The notes under the pieces were generated by a model. The model was not told where the DNA came from. It ran no database searches and saw only the letters and a list, made by a program, of their open reading frames with translations. Below are positions 1 through 7,918 of a DNA stretch of 27,083 nt, piece by piece. Origin of the DNA: an uncultured Clostridium sp. (GTDB taxonomy: Bacteria > Bacillota > Clostridia > TANB77 > CAG-508); contig CAMMMI010000011.1 of NCBI GenBank assembly GCA_946497905.1, positions 1 to 27,083 on the forward strand, read 5' to 3'. Position 1 is the first letter of the stretch. Each line of letters starts with the position of its first letter. A program made the translations under genes and the position numbers.

Positions 1-10
1 TCCCTATAAA

Positions 11-160
11 AAAATTTCTTTGAGGAGTTATAGGGAATTTGGGGACGGGGCTTAAAATCCCTATAGCTAAAAAATGTTAAATACATTTTATTAATTTTTA
101 ATAACTATAGGGATTTTAAGCCCCGTCCCCAAATTCCCTATAACTTCTCAAAGAAATTTT
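11..160. repeat. Large inverted repeat with GGGGACGGGG core
   Basis: Two 56-bp arms (11-66 and 105-160) are reverse complements with one mismatch, around a 38-nt A+T loop. Each arm holds a GGGGACGGGG / CCCCGTCCCC block, and copies of CCCTATA recur inside and outside the arms (2-8, 59-65, 136-142, and inverted at 29-35 and 106-112), so smaller palindromes are nested in the large one. It lies 24 bp past the pfkA stop, so a pfkA transcript would fold it into a very stable hairpin that could stop transcription or protect the 3' end. It belongs to the GGGGACG family seen elsewhere in the window. The copy of TCCCTATA at base 1 suggests the element may continue beyond the window edge. Confidence 0.9.
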
Positions 161-184
161 ATTCAGGAATTTTCATAATATTAC

Positions 185-1330
185 TTAATCACCTAAATTT
201 ATTCCAATATTTCTTGCTGTTTTTACTAAATCATTATCCATTGTTACTTTTCTTATGTTACTTTCTTCTGTATTCCCAGATACTGCACCTATTTTTGTAT
301 TTTTACCTACAACTTCTTCTAACATAGCATAATTTAGTTTACCATCTTTTATGACTGCTAATGTTCCAAATTTCCCCTCTAATGCTAATTCCATAGCTTT
401 TGTACCATATTTAGTTGATAATACTCTATCAAATGCTGTTGGAGTTCCTCCCCTTTGCATATATCCTAAAGTTGTATTTCTTGCTTCTAATCCTGTTAGT
501 TTTTCTAATTGTGTTGCAACAACTTGTCCAACTCCTCCTAATTTTGTATTATCAACACCTTCTCCATTGTCTCTTTTTCCCATAATTGTAATTTCTCCAC
601 CTTTTGGTTTTGCTCCTTCTGCTACCACAACTATACTAAAGTTTTTTCCTCTTTTCTTTCTGTTTTCAATCTTTTCTGCTACTCTATTTATATCATATGG
701 AATTTCTGGAATAAGTGCTACATCAGCACCACCAGCTATTGCTGATTCTAATGCTATCCAGCCAGCATATCTCCCCATAACTTCTAATACCATTATTCTA
801 TGATGAGTAGCACCTGTTGTATGAAGTCTATCTAATGCTTCCATTGCAACAGATACGGCTGTATTATACCCAAATGTAATATCTGTACATGCCACATCAT
901 TATCTATTGTTTTTGGAACTCCTATCACATTTACACCTTTTGTATATAAATCTCTTGCAGACTTTTGTGTTCCGTCTCCTCCTAAGGTGAATATACAATC
1001 AAATCCAAAATCTTTTATATTTTTTATTGCTTCATCTGATAAATCTTTATATTCTACACTTCCATCTTCTTTTTTCACTTTATAATTAAATAAATTTGAA
1101 TTTGTAGAAGAACCTATGATAGATCCACCTCTTGGTAATATTCCTATTGCTTCTCCATCTGCTGCTGTTGATAATAATTCAAAATCTTTCTTTAACAGAC
1201 CATTATATCCATCTATTATCCCATAACACTCTACGCCATGATTTTCTGCTGTTTTAACTATTGCCCTAATTACTGCATTGAATCCAGATACATCTCCACC
1301 ATTTGCTAATATTCCTACTTTTTTTAACAT
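185..1330 (-). CDS. pfkA: 6-phosphofructokinase, mixed-substrate (group III) type
   Basis: Phosphorylates fructose 6-phosphate to fructose 1,6-bisphosphate, the committed step of glycolysis, in the cytoplasm. The 381-aa protein carries the family motifs: GGDVSG near the N-terminus (11-16), GGDGT (117-121), PKTIDND with the catalytic Asp143 (139-145) and MGR (185-187). Gly120 at the phosphoryl-donor position is the residue associated with ATP use, whereas Lys140 in PKTIDND is shared with pyrophosphate-dependent enzymes. This combination is typical of the mixed-substrate group rather than the classic ~320-aa Bacillus PfkA, and ATP is the likelier donor. The start is fixed by an AAGGAGG site seven bases upstream, and an extended -10 promoter lies just before it. 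It is monocistronic here, ending at the large inverted repeat. Confidence 0.93.
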   Translation of the reverse strand: MLKKVGILANGGDVSGFNAVIRAIVKTAENHGVECYGIIDGYNGLLKKDFELLSTAADGEAIGILPRGGSIIGSSTNSNLFNYKVKKEDGSVEYKDLSDEAIKNIKDFGFDCIFTLGGDGTQKSARDLYTKGVNVIGVPKTIDNDVACTDITFGYNTAVSVAMEALDRLHTTGATHHRIMVLEVMGRYAGWIALESAIAGGADVALIPEIPYDINRVAEKIENRKKRGKNFSIVVVAEGAKPKGGEITIMGKRDNGEGVDNTKLGGVGQVVATQLEKLTGLEARNTTLGYMQRGGTPTAFDRVLSTKYGTKAMELALEGKFGTLAVIKDGKLNYAMLEEVVGKNTKIGAVSGNTEESNIRKVTMDNDLVKTARNIGINLGD

Positions 1331-1360
1331 TAAAATTCCTCCTTTTGTTTTTTCTTTTAT

Positions 1361-1388
1361 ATTATACCAATTTTATTATTTTTTACAA
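1361..1388 (-). promoter_or_regulatory. pfkA promoter (extended -10)
   Basis: On the minus strand TTGTAA (1388-1383), a 16-nt spacer and a perfect TATAAT (1366-1361) preceded by TGG (extended -10, TGnTATAAT) lie 31 bp upstream of the pfkA ATG. This is a sigma-A type promoter read by eye. Confidence 0.6.
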
Positions 1389-1406
1389 CATATTTTTAAA
1401 AATATT

Positions 1407-1438
1407 TACCAATTTGGGGACGCGTCCAAAATTGGTAA
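1407..1438. repeat. Short GGGGACG palindrome
   Basis: An interrupted palindrome: ACCAATTT on the left pairs with AAATTGGT on the right around the perfect 10-bp core GGACGCGTCC. It sits upstream of the pfkA promoter, between pfkA and the XRE gene. The copies at 2638 and 4618 share the ACCAnTTT / TTGG ends, and the core is intact at 2638 but degenerate at 4618. Confidence 0.8.
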
Positions 1439-1564
1439 TTTCTTTATTTAAGAAATATTTTTATATTCTTTACAACTTGTACCTGTAATGTTTTTCAATT
1501 TTTATATTACAATATTATCGTATTAATTTAATTTTAATCTATATATTTAAGTTTGAGGTATTAT

Positions 1565-1825
1565 ATGAAAGTAAAAACATTGAATGGTAATTTAAACATT
1601 GTTGGTAATAATTTAAGAAAATATCGTAAATTAAAAAAAATCTCACAGCCCGAAATTTGTCGAAAATTAGATTTACTTGGAGTTACTATGTATAATAGTG
1701 ATATTTATGAAATAGAATATGGTAAGAAAACAGTTAAAGATTTTGAGGCTTTAGCTTTTTGCAAAGTTCTTGGTATTACTTTAGAAGATTTATATTTCGA
1801 TACTGATAAGTATTATGAAGCATAA
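1565..1825 (+). CDS. XRE/Cro-CI family helix-turn-helix regulator
   Basis: A small DNA-binding protein of 86 aa. Most of its length is one Cro/CI-type helix-turn-helix domain: an N-terminal helix (NNLRKYRKLKKIS), the QPEICRKLDLL recognition region and the closing YEIEYGKKTVKDFEALAFCKVLGITLEDLY. The ATG at 1565 is preferred to an upstream TTG at 1553 because GAGG (1555-1558) is correctly placed for it. It faces the signal peptidase gene across a shared terminator. The target is unknown. It may regulate itself or the nearby surface-protein genes, but nothing in the sequence proves this. Confidence 0.8.
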   Translation: MKVKTLNGNLNIVGNNLRKYRKLKKISQPEICRKLDLLGVTMYNSDIYEIEYGKKTVKDFEALAFCKVLGITLEDLYFDTDKYYEA

Positions 1826-1839
1826 TTTTTTATTTATAT

Positions 1840-1893
1840 CATAAAATAAATGACCCAAATATAACATACATTATATCTGGGTTTATTTTATTA
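1840..1893. terminator. Bidirectional terminator between XRE gene and signal peptidase gene
   Basis: An A+T-rich hairpin: TAAAATAAA..ACCCA..ATATAA on the left pairs with TTATAT.TGGGTTTATTTTA on the right, so either strand gives a stem followed by a T-rich tail. It lies between two convergent genes. Confidence 0.7.
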
Positions 1894-1928
1894 TATTTCA
1901 AATGGTTTTATTTCTTCATATTTTGATA

Positions 1929-2531
1929 TTAGCCATCTTCTATTCTTTTTTGATTATACACTTCTCTTTTTTGTTTTCTTATTTCCTTTTTTCTTTTGCG
2001 GTTATATCCATAAAAGCAATTTAATATTAGTATAATAATTAATATTATAAGTGTAATTGGATTTTTTAAGATTTTTAATATTATTCCAAATCCACTAATT
2101 TTAAATTGATATTTTCCCTCTATTTGTTCATATGTAACTAAATCTTTGTCTTCATGCAAATTATTATCACCTTTTGTTAAATATTTAGTAACTCCATTAT
2201 CTTCTAATACGTCTACTATTCTATGTGTTATTACTTCATTATTTTGGAAAAATGCTATTATATCATCTTTATGTATCTCATTTTTTTGAACTTCTTTTAC
2301 TATAATTACATCATTTTTATTTATAGTATTTTCCATACTTTTTGATACTATTATAAAGTTTTTATATCCAAAAAAACTAGGTGTTTCATTTGGTTTTACA
2401 TATGATTTTACAATTAATGTCATATTAAATATTATAATTGGTATTGTTATTATATATATTAAAATAGATATAATTTTCACTATTAATTTTAGTCTTTTAT
2501 TACTCATGTTTATTTTTAGTAATTTATACAT
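1929..2531 (-). CDS. sipW: Signal peptidase I, SipW (ER/archaeal) type
   Basis: Membrane protease that removes signal peptides from exported proteins. The 200-aa protein has an N-terminal transmembrane segment (about 18-42), the catalytic serine in SKSME (Ser65), a THRI motif with His103 where the usual bacterial enzymes have lysine, the GDNN block (121-124), a second membrane segment (about 156-174) and a very basic C-terminal tail. The Ser-His arrangement marks the SipW/eukaryotic type, which in Bacillota often serves selected substrates such as TasA-like proteins. A GGAG site precedes the ATG. Its neighbours include a sortase and an LPKTG protein, so processing of surface proteins is a reasonable inference. 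The dedicated substrate is not obvious. Confidence 0.88.
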   Translation of the reverse strand: MYKLLKINMSNKRLKLIVKIISILIYIITIPIIIFNMTLIVKSYVKPNETPSFFGYKNFIIVSKSMENTINKNDVIIVKEVQKNEIHKDDIIAFFQNNEVITHRIVDVLEDNGVTKYLTKGDNNLHEDKDLVTYEQIEGKYQFKISGFGIILKILKNPITLIILIIILILNCFYGYNRKRKKEIRKQKREVYNQKRIEDG

Positions 2532-2565
2532 TTTTTCTCCTTTTTCTTATCTATTTTCTTTTTAT

Positions 2566-2594
2566 ATTTTAGCACAATTTTTTTTAATAAACAA
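2566..2594 (-). promoter_or_regulatory. Promoter of the SipW-type signal peptidase gene
   Basis: Minus strand: TTGTTT (2594-2589), 17-nt spacer, TAAAAT (2571-2566) with an upstream TGC giving an extended -10. It lies 35 bp before the start codon and overlaps the divergent promoter at 2597-2625 almost back to back. Confidence 0.55.
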
Positions 2595-2596
2595 TA

Positions 2597-2625
2597 TTTA
2601 CTTTATTGAATTTTAATTGTATAAT
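2597..2625 (+). promoter_or_regulatory. Promoter of the 2690 gene
   Basis: TTTACT (2597-2602), 17-nt spacer, perfect TATAAT (2620-2625). Transcription would start near 2632, which puts the GGGACGCGTCC palindrome (2638-2669) inside the 5' untranslated leader. The same TTTACT-N17-TATAAT arrangement precedes the tRNA-Thr gene. Confidence 0.55.
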
Positions 2626-2637
2626 TAATTTGAGATT

Positions 2638-2669
2638 ACCATTTTAGGGACGCGTCCAAAATTGGAATT
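2638..2669. repeat. Short GGGACG palindrome in a 5' leader
   Basis: ACCATTTT, GGGACGCGTCC and AAAATTGG form an interrupted palindrome closely matching the copy at 1407. It lies between the predicted promoter and the ribosome binding site (AGGAGG, 2679-2684) of the 2690 gene, so it would form a hairpin about 10 nt upstream of the Shine-Dalgarno sequence. Confidence 0.8.
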
Positions 2670-2689
2670 TTTATCATTAGGAGGAATAT

Positions 2690-3190
2690 ATGGTTTTATG
2701 CAATTCTAATAGTGAAACTAAATTATATGATTCAATAGAAAACATACCTTTTGAAAAGCAGATTGATACTTATGACAAAGATAATAATATTTTGAGAATT
2801 TCTGAAAAAGAACAGAAAGCTTTTTTGCCATATCTAATTTCTGATGTTAAAAATATTTTTGAAAATGCTAAAAATTCAAGTACTGAATTTGCTTCTATAA
2901 AAGATGTTATTAATAAATTTTATGTGCTTCCTTTGGATAATTTTAAACATTCTGCAACTGCTAGATTTAGAGAAGCTTTTAATTTAATTTTAAATAAAGA
3001 ACATGGTTCTATCATTAAGGCTCTTGATCTAGGCATTGAGCTTATGTTTAATTTTGATTTAAATCCTATTATTATTGCTGGTTGTAGGAATTTAGATGAA
3101 TTAGATATTTATTTAGATTGCTTATCAACTAATCAATTATATGATTTTAAATGTTTTCAAATAATTTTTGAAGTAAATCCTACAAATTAG
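2690..3190 (+). CDS. Hypothetical protein, 166 aa
   Basis: No family recognised. The protein looks soluble: no signal peptide or membrane segment, an acidic N-terminal third, then mostly predicted helix (from about FLPYLISDVKNIF to ALDLGIELMF) and an Ile/Leu/Cys-rich C-terminal part. The start is well supported by AGGAGG with 5-nt spacing. It is divergent from the signal peptidase gene, has its own promoter, carries a GGGACG palindrome in its leader and ends at a perfect hairpin before the sortase gene. It is therefore probably a single-gene transcript. Base composition is like that of its neighbours. Confidence 0.75.
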   Translation: MVLCNSNSETKLYDSIENIPFEKQIDTYDKDNNILRISEKEQKAFLPYLISDVKNIFENAKNSSTEFASIKDVINKFYVLPLDNFKHSATARFREAFNLILNKEHGSIIKALDLGIELMFNFDLNPIIIAGCRNLDELDIYLDCLSTNQLYDFKCFQIIFEVNPTN

Positions 3191-3241
3191 TTATTATATA
3201 TTTATTGGTATACTATGTTCTATATAACCATGAATTGCGAC

Positions 3242-3278
3242 TATTATTTAATAAATTGTGTCAATTTATTAAATAATA
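3242..3278 (+). terminator. Perfect 17-bp A+T hairpin
   Basis: A perfect 17-bp stem (3242-3258 with 3262-3278) closes on a 3-nt TGT loop and is followed by TATTTTATTTT. It could terminate the upstream unknown gene, although the stem has almost no G:C pairs, so a role as a protein-binding palindrome before the sortase gene is also possible. Confidence 0.55.
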
Positions 3279-3327
3279 TATTTTATTTTGCATAAACTAA
3301 TTAAAAATATGTAGGAGATTTTTTATT

Positions 3328-3978
3328 ATGAATCAGATATTATTTTCTTTTGATGATAAAAATTCCCAAAATATAGATAATGGTCGCACTAAACAAAAAT
3401 CTAAAAAACTTTCGCTTTCAAATTTTCAATTTATTATTTCTATAATTATTTTAATTGTTTTAGTTTTTGCATTATTGTTCTATCTCTTTTCTTTATTTAA
3501 AAAAGAAAATCAGTCTAATGAATTAATTGATAATTATAGTATTTTTAAATTATATTCTGATCAGAATGTCTCTTCAAATGAAAGTGATAATAATATTTTT
3601 GGGATCATAGAAATACCTAAAATTAATATATATTATCCAATAATTTCTAAAATAAGTGATGAAGCTCTTAAAGTTGCTCCTTGTAAAATTTCGGGAAATG
3701 GTCCAGATAAAAACAGCAATTTATGCATTGCTGGTCATAATTATAACAATTCTATGTTTTTTAGTAATTTGAACTTATTGAATAATAATGATGAGATTTT
3801 TATTTATTATAATGATACTAAATTCGTGTATTATGTTTTTAATAAATATGAAGTTGATGAAGGTGATTTAACTCCTATTTCTGATTATACTGAAAACACC
3901 AAAGAATTAACTTTAATTACTTGTAATAATTTTAATTCTAAGAGAATTATTGTGAAATCAAAACAAAGGGGATTTTAA
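3328..3978 (+). CDS. Sortase (class D/B-like transpeptidase)
   Basis: Membrane-anchored cysteine transpeptidase that cleaves LPxTG-type signals and joins the protein to the cell wall. The 216-aa protein has a Lys/Arg-rich N-terminus and one transmembrane segment (about 34-57), then the sortase fold: GIIEIPKINIYYPI (92-105), the catalytic His in AGHNY (His137), the catalytic Cys in TLITC (Cys199) and the supporting Arg in SKRII (Arg206). The TLxTC sequence and short length fit single-substrate housekeeping or class D-like enzymes, and the exact class is uncertain. It converges on an LPKTG protein 30 bp away, the obvious candidate substrate. AGGAGA precedes the ATG. The stop codon lies inside the shared terminator hairpin. 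Confidence 0.9.
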   Translation: MNQILFSFDDKNSQNIDNGRTKQKSKKLSLSNFQFIISIIILIVLVFALLFYLFSLFKKENQSNELIDNYSIFKLYSDQNVSSNESDNNIFGIIEIPKINIYYPIISKISDEALKVAPCKISGNGPDKNSNLCIAGHNYNNSMFFSNLNLLNNNDEIFIYYNDTKFVYYVFNKYEVDEGDLTPISDYTENTKELTLITCNNFNSKRIIVKSKQRGF

Positions 3979-3994
3979 ATTTTAATCCCCTTTT
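3965..3994. terminator. Bidirectional terminator, sortase / LPKTG gene
   Basis: AAAGGGGATT (3965-3974) pairs with AATCCCCTTT (3984-3993), followed by TTATTT on the plus strand; the minus strand gives the same hairpin. The left arm covers the last codons of the sortase gene. Confidence 0.75.
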
Positions 3995-4008
3995 ATTTAT
4001 AATTTTAA

Positions 4009-4389
4009 TTATACATTTTTATATTCATTAACCTTTTTATAAGCATATATAGCTGATGCTCCAAATACTACTACTAGTAATACAACTGGTATAGAATCTG
4101 AAAGTCCTGTTTTTGGTAATGATGTATTATTATAAACACTTGAATTATTTGTATTAGTGTTTGATGTATTATTTGAACTTCTATTAGTATTAGTGTTTGA
4201 AGTATTATTTCCTGTATTTGATGAATTATTATTAGTTGAATTATTTGATGATGAATTTCCTAATGCTTTTGTTAGATCTTCGTATCCATCTTCATCCACC
4301 TCTGCTGCTAGAACACAAGTGTTAAAAAACATTACCATTACACTTATAATCATTACTACTAACATTTTAATTAAATTTGTTTTCTTCAT
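4009..4389 (-). CDS. Small LPKTG cell-wall-anchored protein
   Basis: A 126-aa secreted surface protein. It has a signal peptide (basic MKKTNLIK, hydrophobic core, cleavage probably after VLAA near residue 28), a short acidic segment (EVDEDGYED), a Ser/Asn/Thr-rich linker of about 50 residues, then LPKTG (91-95), a hydrophobic stretch and a short charged tail. This is the standard sortase sorting signal, and no globular domain is visible, so it may act as a spacer or minor wall protein. The start at 4389 is chosen over one at 4473 because GAGGAG precedes it and the promoter -10/-35 boxes overlap the longer version. The convergent sortase is its likely partner. Confidence 0.85.
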   Translation of the reverse strand: MKKTNLIKMLVVMIISVMVMFFNTCVLAAEVDEDGYEDLTKALGNSSSNNSTNNNSSNTGNNTSNTNTNRSSNNTSNTNTNNSSVYNNTSLPKTGLSDSIPVVLLVVVFGASAIYAYKKVNEYKNV

Positions 4390-4444
4390 ATCAATTCTCC
4401 TCACTTTTATATATTTTTTATTAGTATTCTTATAAACACTATAT

Positions 4445-4473
4445 ATTATACTATTTTTCAATAGTTTTTTCAA
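4445..4473 (-). promoter_or_regulatory. Promoter of the LPKTG protein gene
   Basis: Minus strand: TTGAAA (4473-4468), 17-nt spacer, perfect TATAAT (4450-4445). Its position rules out translation from the ATG at 4473. Confidence 0.65.
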
Positions 4474-4617
4474 GTCTTTTACTATAAAAAATATGTAATC
4501 TTTTGTTTCCTTAAAATTATTTTATAATTAATTTATATATAAGTCAATACTTTTTATGTACTTTTTTGTTACATTTACATTTCATGTTTGTTACAAAATC
4601 ATTACAAAAAGAGTGAT

Positions 4618-4648
4618 GCCAATTTGGGGACGTATCCAACTTGGTAAG
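4618..4648. repeat. Short GGGGACG element after ychF
   Basis: GCCAATTTGGGGACG, then TATCC and AACTTGGTAA: the same end sequences as the 1407 and 2638 copies but with a degenerate core (GGACGTATCC). It lies 6 bp past the ychF stop codon, so on the ychF transcript it would form a 3' hairpin. Confidence 0.75.
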
Positions 4649-4654
4649 AATTCC

Positions 4655-5746
4655 TTATACATTAAATTTAAATAGAACTATGTCCCCGTCTTGCATAATA
4701 TATTCTTTTCCTTCTGAGCGAACTAACCCTTTTTCTTTTGCTAGAAGCATTGAGCCTTCTTTCATCAAATCACTGTATGATACAATTTCTGCTTTTATAA
4801 ATCCTCTTTGTATGTCTGAGTGTATTTTTCCTGCTGCTTCTGGTGCTTTTGTTCCTTTTTTGATTGTCCACGCTCTTACTTCTGGCTCTCCTGCTGTTAA
4901 AAATGACATTAGACCTAATAAGTCGTAACTCTTTTTTATTACTTTATCTAATCCAGATTCGTTTAATCCTAATGCGTCTAACATTTCTTTTTTATCGTCG
5001 TCTTCTAAGCTTGATAATTCTTCTTCTATTTTTACACATAGTGGAATTACTTCTGCATTTTCATTTTTTGCGTATTCTTGCACTTTTAAGACTAATTCAT
5101 CATTTTTAGCATTTTCTAGTTGTTCTTCTGAAACATTTGCAATATATAAAATAGGTTTTGTTGTAAGTAAAAACATATCTTTTACTATAGCTTGTTCATC
5201 TTCATTAAATTCTATACTTCTTGCTGATTTTCCTTCTTCTAATGTTTTTTTGATTTTTTCTAATAAATCTATTTCTACTTGATATTTTTTATCTGCTTTT
5301 AAGTTTTTTCTTGCTTTTTCTAGTCTTTTATTTACTGTTTCTATATCAGCAAATATTAATTCTAAATTTATGGTTTCTATGTCTCTTATTGGGTCTACAC
5401 TTCCATCAACATGTACTACATTGTCATCATTAAAACATCTTACTACTTCACATATAGCATCTGTTTCTCTAATATGTGATAAGAATTTGTTACCTAATCC
5501 TTCTCCTCTGCTTGCTCCTTTTACTAATCCTGCTATGTCTACAAATTCAATAACTGCATGTGTTACTTTTTGAGGATTATACATTTTGGCTAAATTGTCT
5601 AATCTCTCATCTGGTACTGGTACAACTCCAACATTTGGTTCTATAGTACAAAATGGATAATTGGCACATTCTGCTCCTGCTTTTGTGATACTGTTAAATA
5701 ATGTACTTTTTCCTACATTTGGTAATCCTACTATTCCTAATTTCAT
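4655..5746 (-). CDS. ychF: Ribosome-binding ATPase YchF (Obg-family)
   Basis: A universally conserved P-loop protein of the TRAFAC class that hydrolyses ATP rather than GTP, binds ribosomes and is linked to stress responses. At 363 aa it has normal family length. G1 is GLPNVGKST (7-15), G3 is DIAGL (70-74), and the G4 position reads NVSE (204-207) instead of NKxD, the known basis of its ATP preference. A coiled-coil region occupies about 130-180 and a TGS domain about 275-360. It follows thrS by 131 bp on the same strand and may share its T-box-controlled transcript. No clear Shine-Dalgarno sequence precedes the ATG, which is unusual among its neighbours. Confidence 0.95.
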   Translation of the reverse strand: MKLGIVGLPNVGKSTLFNSITKAGAECANYPFCTIEPNVGVVPVPDERLDNLAKMYNPQKVTHAVIEFVDIAGLVKGASRGEGLGNKFLSHIRETDAICEVVRCFNDDNVVHVDGSVDPIRDIETINLELIFADIETVNKRLEKARKNLKADKKYQVEIDLLEKIKKTLEEGKSARSIEFNEDEQAIVKDMFLLTTKPILYIANVSEEQLENAKNDELVLKVQEYAKNENAEVIPLCVKIEEELSSLEDDDKKEMLDALGLNESGLDKVIKKSYDLLGLMSFLTAGEPEVRAWTIKKGTKAPEAAGKIHSDIQRGFIKAEIVSYSDLMKEGSMLLAKEKGLVRSEGKEYIMQDGDIVLFKFNV

Positions 5747-5877
5747 TTTCTATTTTCATGATATATTTAATAATTAAAATATATCACTGTCTCCTTCCTT
5801 TATAATTTTATTCAACTAATAATAACTATTAATTAGTAAAATGTAACTTAAATTTTATGCACATTTTTTGTCAATTA

Positions 5878-7815
5878 TTATTCTTTTACTTTTTGGTCAT
5901 TTTCTCTTATAATTTTTTCAATAAACTCTTCTATCTTCATTGTTCCAATATCTCCATCTTTTCTTGAACGAACAGAAACTAAATTTTCATCTGCTTCTTT
6001 TTGTCCCACAATAAGCATATATGGAACTTTTTCAAGTTGTGTTTCACGAATTTTATATCCTATTTTTTCATTTCTACTATCTGATTTTACACGTAATCCT
6101 TTTTCATGCATTTGTTGTTCTATCTTTTTAGCATATTCATGTTGTTTTTCTGATATTGGTAAAATCTTAACTTGCACTGGTGCTAACCATACAGGTAGAT
6201 TTCCTTTTGTTTCTTCTAATAAAAATGAGATAAATCTATCAGATGATCCCAATATTGCCCTGTGGATAACTACAGGTCTATGTGCTTTTCCATCTTCTCC
6301 TATATATTCTAGTTCAAATCTTTCTGGCAAAGCAAAATCTAATTGACATGTTGGTATTGTTACATCATGGTTTAATGCTGTTTTTATTTGTATATCAATT
6401 TTTGGTCCGTAAAATGCTGCTTCTCCTTCTGCTTCGTAAAAGTCTATATTTAATTCTTTCAATATTTCTCTTAATTGGCTTTCTGCTGTTTCCCACATTT
6501 CGTCATTATCAATATATTTTTCTTTATTATTTTTGTCTCTTAAAGATAACCTGTATTGGAAAGCCGAACTTGGAAAACCAAAATCTTTTTGATAAACTTC
6601 TACAATTAAATTTAAAACTTTTCCAACTTCTTCTTTTATCTGGTCTGGTCTTACAAAAAGATGTGCATCATTTTGACACATTTGACGTACACGCTCTAAT
6701 CCGCAAACTGCTCCACTATTTTCATATCTAAAATCATGTGCTAATTCTCCGATTCTTATTGGCAAATCTCTATATGAGTGCATTGAATTTTTGTATATTA
6801 ACATGTGATGTGGACAATTCATTGGTCTTAAAACCATTTCTTCTGTGTCCATTTTCATAATTGGAAACATATCTTCTTTATAATGATCCCAATGTCCACT
6901 AACTTTATATAATTCTGTATTTGCAAGTGATGGTGTATATACATGGTCATATCCTAATGATATTTCTTTGTCTTGTATATATCTTTCTAAAATTCTTCTT
7001 ATTGTAGCTCCATTTGGTAAATACATTGGAAGTCCTGAACCTACTAGTTTGTGCGTCATAAATATATTTAAATCTTTTCCTATTTTTCTATGATCTCTTT
7101 GTTTTGCCTCTTCTAAAAAGTTTAAATATTCTTCTAACTGACTAGCCTTTGGAAAAGATATTGCATATATTCTTTGAAGCATTTTATTTTTTTCACTGCC
7201 TCTCCAATATGCCCCTGAAGATGAAAGTATTTTAACAGATTTAATTTTTCCTGTACTTTCTAAATGTGGTCCTGCACATAAATCTGTAAAATCTCCTTGT
7301 TTGTAAAAACTAATTTCTTCTCCCTCTGGTAATTCTTCTATTAATTCTTGTTTATAAGGTTGTCCTTCCATTAATTTCAAAGCTTCATTTTTAGAAAGTG
7401 AAAACTTTTCTATTGCAATATTTTCTTTTATAATTTTTTTCATTTCTACTTCAATTTTTTCTTTATCATCTTCAGTAAATGGGTTCTCTACATCAAAATC
7501 ATAATAAAATCCTTCATCTATTGCAGGTCCTATTGCAAATTTAACATTAGGAAATAATCTTTTTACAGCTTGAGCCATAATATGTGAAGTTGTATGCCAA
7601 TATGCCTTTTTTCCTTCTATACTAGAATCAAAAGTATTAATGACTAAATTGCAATCTTCTTGTAATTCATATCGTAGATCTTTTACCTCACCATTAACTT
7701 CTCCACAAGTTGCAACTCTTGCTAAACCTTCACTTATTTTTTTAGCTACATCTAAAATAGTTGCTCCTTTTTCCACCTCGATAACAGAACTATCTTTTAA
7801 TGTGATTTTTAACAT
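5878..7815 (-). CDS. thrS: Threonine-tRNA ligase
   Basis: Charges tRNA-Thr with threonine. The 645-aa protein is full length for a bacterial ThrRS: N-terminal TGS domain (1-61), editing domain with HTTSH (74-78), class II catalytic core with the zinc-binding Cys in MNCPHH (motif 2 region) and motif 3 near the GSSDRF block, then the anticodon-binding domain ending in a charged tail. The start has AAGGAGG with 7-nt spacing. It is expressed from a strong sigma-A promoter through a roughly 330-nt leader holding a T-box, so uncharged tRNA-Thr should raise its transcription. The tRNA-Thr(GGT) gene is transcribed divergently from the same intergenic region. Confidence 0.97.
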   Translation of the reverse strand: MLKITLKDSSVIEVEKGATILDVAKKISEGLARVATCGEVNGEVKDLRYELQEDCNLVINTFDSSIEGKKAYWHTTSHIMAQAVKRLFPNVKFAIGPAIDEGFYYDFDVENPFTEDDKEKIEVEMKKIIKENIAIEKFSLSKNEALKLMEGQPYKQELIEELPEGEEISFYKQGDFTDLCAGPHLESTGKIKSVKILSSSGAYWRGSEKNKMLQRIYAISFPKASQLEEYLNFLEEAKQRDHRKIGKDLNIFMTHKLVGSGLPMYLPNGATIRRILERYIQDKEISLGYDHVYTPSLANTELYKVSGHWDHYKEDMFPIMKMDTEEMVLRPMNCPHHMLIYKNSMHSYRDLPIRIGELAHDFRYENSGAVCGLERVRQMCQNDAHLFVRPDQIKEEVGKVLNLIVEVYQKDFGFPSSAFQYRLSLRDKNNKEKYIDNDEMWETAESQLREILKELNIDFYEAEGEAAFYGPKIDIQIKTALNHDVTIPTCQLDFALPERFELEYIGEDGKAHRPVVIHRAILGSSDRFISFLLEETKGNLPVWLAPVQVKILPISEKQHEYAKKIEQQMHEKGLRVKSDSRNEKIGYKIRETQLEKVPYMLIVGQKEADENLVSVRSRKDGDIGTMKIEEFIEKIIRENDQKVKE

Positions 7816-7918
7816 AACAATTCCTCCTTTTTATCTTAATCTTTGATTGGGTATATAATTAGGAACATTTTTTACTTAAATATTTTTGTTTTTATCTGAC
7901 TACTATTAAAATATCAAA

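Noticed and set aside
1553..1564. TTG start for the XRE regulator
   Set aside because: GAGG at 1555-1558 lies inside that extension and serves the ATG at 1565.
4390..4473. N-terminal extension of the LPKTG protein to an ATG at 4473
   Set aside because: The promoter -35 and -10 boxes overlap the extension, and the signal peptide and ribosome site fit the ATG at 4389.
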